Source of the DNA: Verrucomicrobiia bacterium
Lineage (GTDB): Bacteria > Verrucomicrobiota > Verrucomicrobiia > Opitutales > Opitutaceae
Direction: 5' to 3'
DNA length: 64,000 nucleotides
NCBI GenBank assembly: GCA_011525695.1
Contig: WYBX01000115.1
Coordinates: 1-64,000, forward strand
The position numbers and the translations under genes are program-made. The stretch's first letter is position 1. Every line of letters starts with the position of its first letter. The notes below the pieces were generated by a model that was not told the origin of the DNA, made no database searches, and was given only the letters and a program-made list of their open reading frames with translations. Below are positions 62,847-64,000 of this stretch, piece after piece.

Positions 62847-64000
62847 ATGCGCACTCCCCGCTCCCTCGTTGCCCTCTCCACCGTGGCTACGGTCGTTGCG
62901 ATGACCCCGCTCTGCGCGGGACCTGCCGCTCCGCTGACGCCCATTCCCGTCTGGCAGAATCCGCGGGCCTTGCACGAGGGCACCGAGCCGCCGTCCGCCA
63001 CTATGGAGCTGTTTGCCGATGCCGAGTCGGCGCGCCATCCCGGGCCGGCTGGTTCTCCATACCGGCAATCCCTGAACGGCGACTGGAAATACCACTGGTC
63101 GGCCACGCCCGCCGGCCGCGTGCCGAATTTCTGGCAGCCGGATTTCGACGACTCCGGCTGGGAAACCCTTCGCGTGCCATCAAACCCCGAGGTGGAGGGC
63201 TACGGGATTCCGATCTACACCAACATCAAGTATCCCTGGCCGGCGAACCCGCCCCATGTCCCCGACGAGCTGAACCACGTCTCCTCGTACCGCCGGACGT
63301 TCTCGGTGCCGGAGGGCTGGGCAGGCCGGGAGGTGTTTCTGACCTTCGACGGCGTCAATTCGTTCTTCCAGGTCTGGCTCAACGGCCGGCGGCTCGGATT
63401 CAGCAAGGACAGCCGGACGCCGGCCACCTTCCGCCTGACCCGGCACCTGCAGCCGGGCGGGAACCAGCTCGCCGTCGAGGTTTTCCGCTGGTGCGACGGA
63501 TCGTATCTGGAGGATCAGGACTTCTGGCGGCTGAGCGGGATCTTCCGGGACGTCACCCTGTGGTCCGCGCCGCCGGTCCGGGTGCGCGACTTCCGGGTCA
63601 CGACGACGTTCGATCCGGATTACCGCGACGCCGTGCTCGCGGTGGCCGTGTCGCTGCAGAATGACAGCCCGGAATCCCGCGCGACCGGCCTGGCGCTCTC
63701 ACTCACGGACCCGCAGGGGCGGACCGTGCTGGAACGGCGGCTCGAACCACGGCCAGTGCCGGCGGGCGGCTCGATCGCGTTGAAGCTGGAAGGCCCGGTG
63801 GCCAACCCGCCGAAGTGGTCGGCGGAGGCGCCCCAGCTCCACACGCTCGTGATTTCAACCCTGGACCAGGACGGCAAGGTGCTCGGGGCGATTCCCTGGC
63901 GCGTGGGCTTCCGCTCGGTGGAGATCAAGGGCGGCCACCTGCTGATCAACGGCCAGCCGACGCTCTTCCGCGGCGTCAACCGGCACGAACTGGATCCCGA
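62847..64000 (+). CDS. exported GH2 beta-galactosidase (LacZ-type), partial at window end
   Basis: The visible 384 codons encode a signal peptide (SLVALSTVATVVAMTPLCAG) followed by a LacZ-type start: WQNPRALHEGTEPP, QSLNGDWKYHW, YTNIKYPWPANPPHVP, the sugar-binding domain with DFWRLSGIFRDV, and FRGVNRHELDPD at the edge. The catalytic barrel is beyond the window. It is clearly different from the GH2 at 11957, which lacks the LacZ-type opening. No Shine-Dalgarno sequence was seen before the ATG (62847), but the signal peptide fits the start. Confidence 0.9.
   Translation, partial: MRTPRSLVALSTVATVVAMTPLCAGPAAPLTPIPVWQNPRALHEGTEPPSATMELFADAESARHPGPAGSPYRQSLNGDWKYHWSATPAGRVPNFWQPDFDDSGWETLRVPSNPEVEGYGIPIYTNIKYPWPANPPHVPDELNHVSSYRRTFSVPEGWAGREVFLTFDGVNSFFQVWLNGRRLGFSKDSRTPATFRLTRHLQPGGNQLAVEVFRWCDGSYLEDQDFWRLSGIFRDVTLWSAPPVRVRDFRVTTTFDPDYRDAVLAVAVSLQNDSPESRATGLALSLTDPQGRTVLERRLEPRPVPAGGSIALKLEGPVANPPKWSAEAPQLHTLVISTLDQDGKVLGAIPWRVGFRSVEIKGGHLLINGQPTLFRGVNRHELDP

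Overview
The window is a 64-kb, GC-rich piece of a Gram-negative chromosome that most resembles Verrucomicrobia of the Opitutaceae type. The basis is inference from content: a FecI/FecR/STN-TonB receptor set, seven Tat-exported oxidoreductases or TIM-barrel proteins, many glycoside hydrolases and esterases, and several families of short inverted repeats between genes. No rRNA, tRNA, CRISPR array or intact transposase was seen. The last gene runs off the right edge.

Region 1 (0.2-16.3 kb, almost all + strand) is a corrinoid methyl-transfer locus. It encodes a reductive activator of corrinoid proteins (RACo), a PocR-AraC regulator, an MtaC-type corrinoid protein, an MtaB-type methanol:corrinoid methyltransferase with all three zinc ligands, a CobW-like GTPase, a DUF6580 membrane protein, three uroporphyrinogen-decarboxylase (UroD/MtaA)-like proteins, a sodium:solute symporter and an exported GH2 enzyme. 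A GxxExxY gene flanked by inverted repeats sits at the left end. I read the locus as a system that takes methyl groups from methanol or a methoxylated compound linked to polysaccharide breakdown. An MttB-family methyltransferase without pyrrolysine lies just downstream on the other strand.

Region 2 (18.9-28.2 kb) is a surface-signalling and polysaccharide-use locus: ECF sigma factor, FecR anti-sigma factor, a TonB receptor with STN domain, an exported beta-helix protein (pectate-lyase-like) and an exported esterase. Region 3 (28.5-49.3 kb) is a series of sugar-catabolic modules: DegT aminotransferase, four Gfo/Idh/MocA oxidoreductases, two xylose-isomerase-like proteins, DMT and MFS transporters, AraC and TetR regulators, an esterase, an Fe-alcohol dehydrogenase/FAD oxidoreductase pair divergent from an epimerase/DapA-like pair, and a GH29 fucosidase.

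Region 4 (49.6-51.6 kb) holds a fourth UroD/MtaA-like protein, with complete zinc motif, beside a homocysteine S-methyltransferase. This is a second possible outlet for corrinoid-bound methyl groups. Region 5 (51.8-58.5 kb, - strand) has a cupin protein, an ORF6N protein and a four-gene redox set: Tat aldo/keto reductase with cysteine cluster, NapH/NapG-like polyferredoxin fusion, DUF362 and DUF6599. Region 6 (58.9-64 kb) has a Tat Gfo/Idh protein, a TIM-barrel putative glycosidase coupled to a double TonB_C protein, and the 5' part of a LacZ-type GH2.

Possible operators are visible before the TetR gene, between the Fe-ADH and epimerase genes, before the fourth UroD-like gene, and as a motif shared by two sugar-module promoters. 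All functional links between modules are inference from gene order and motifs.
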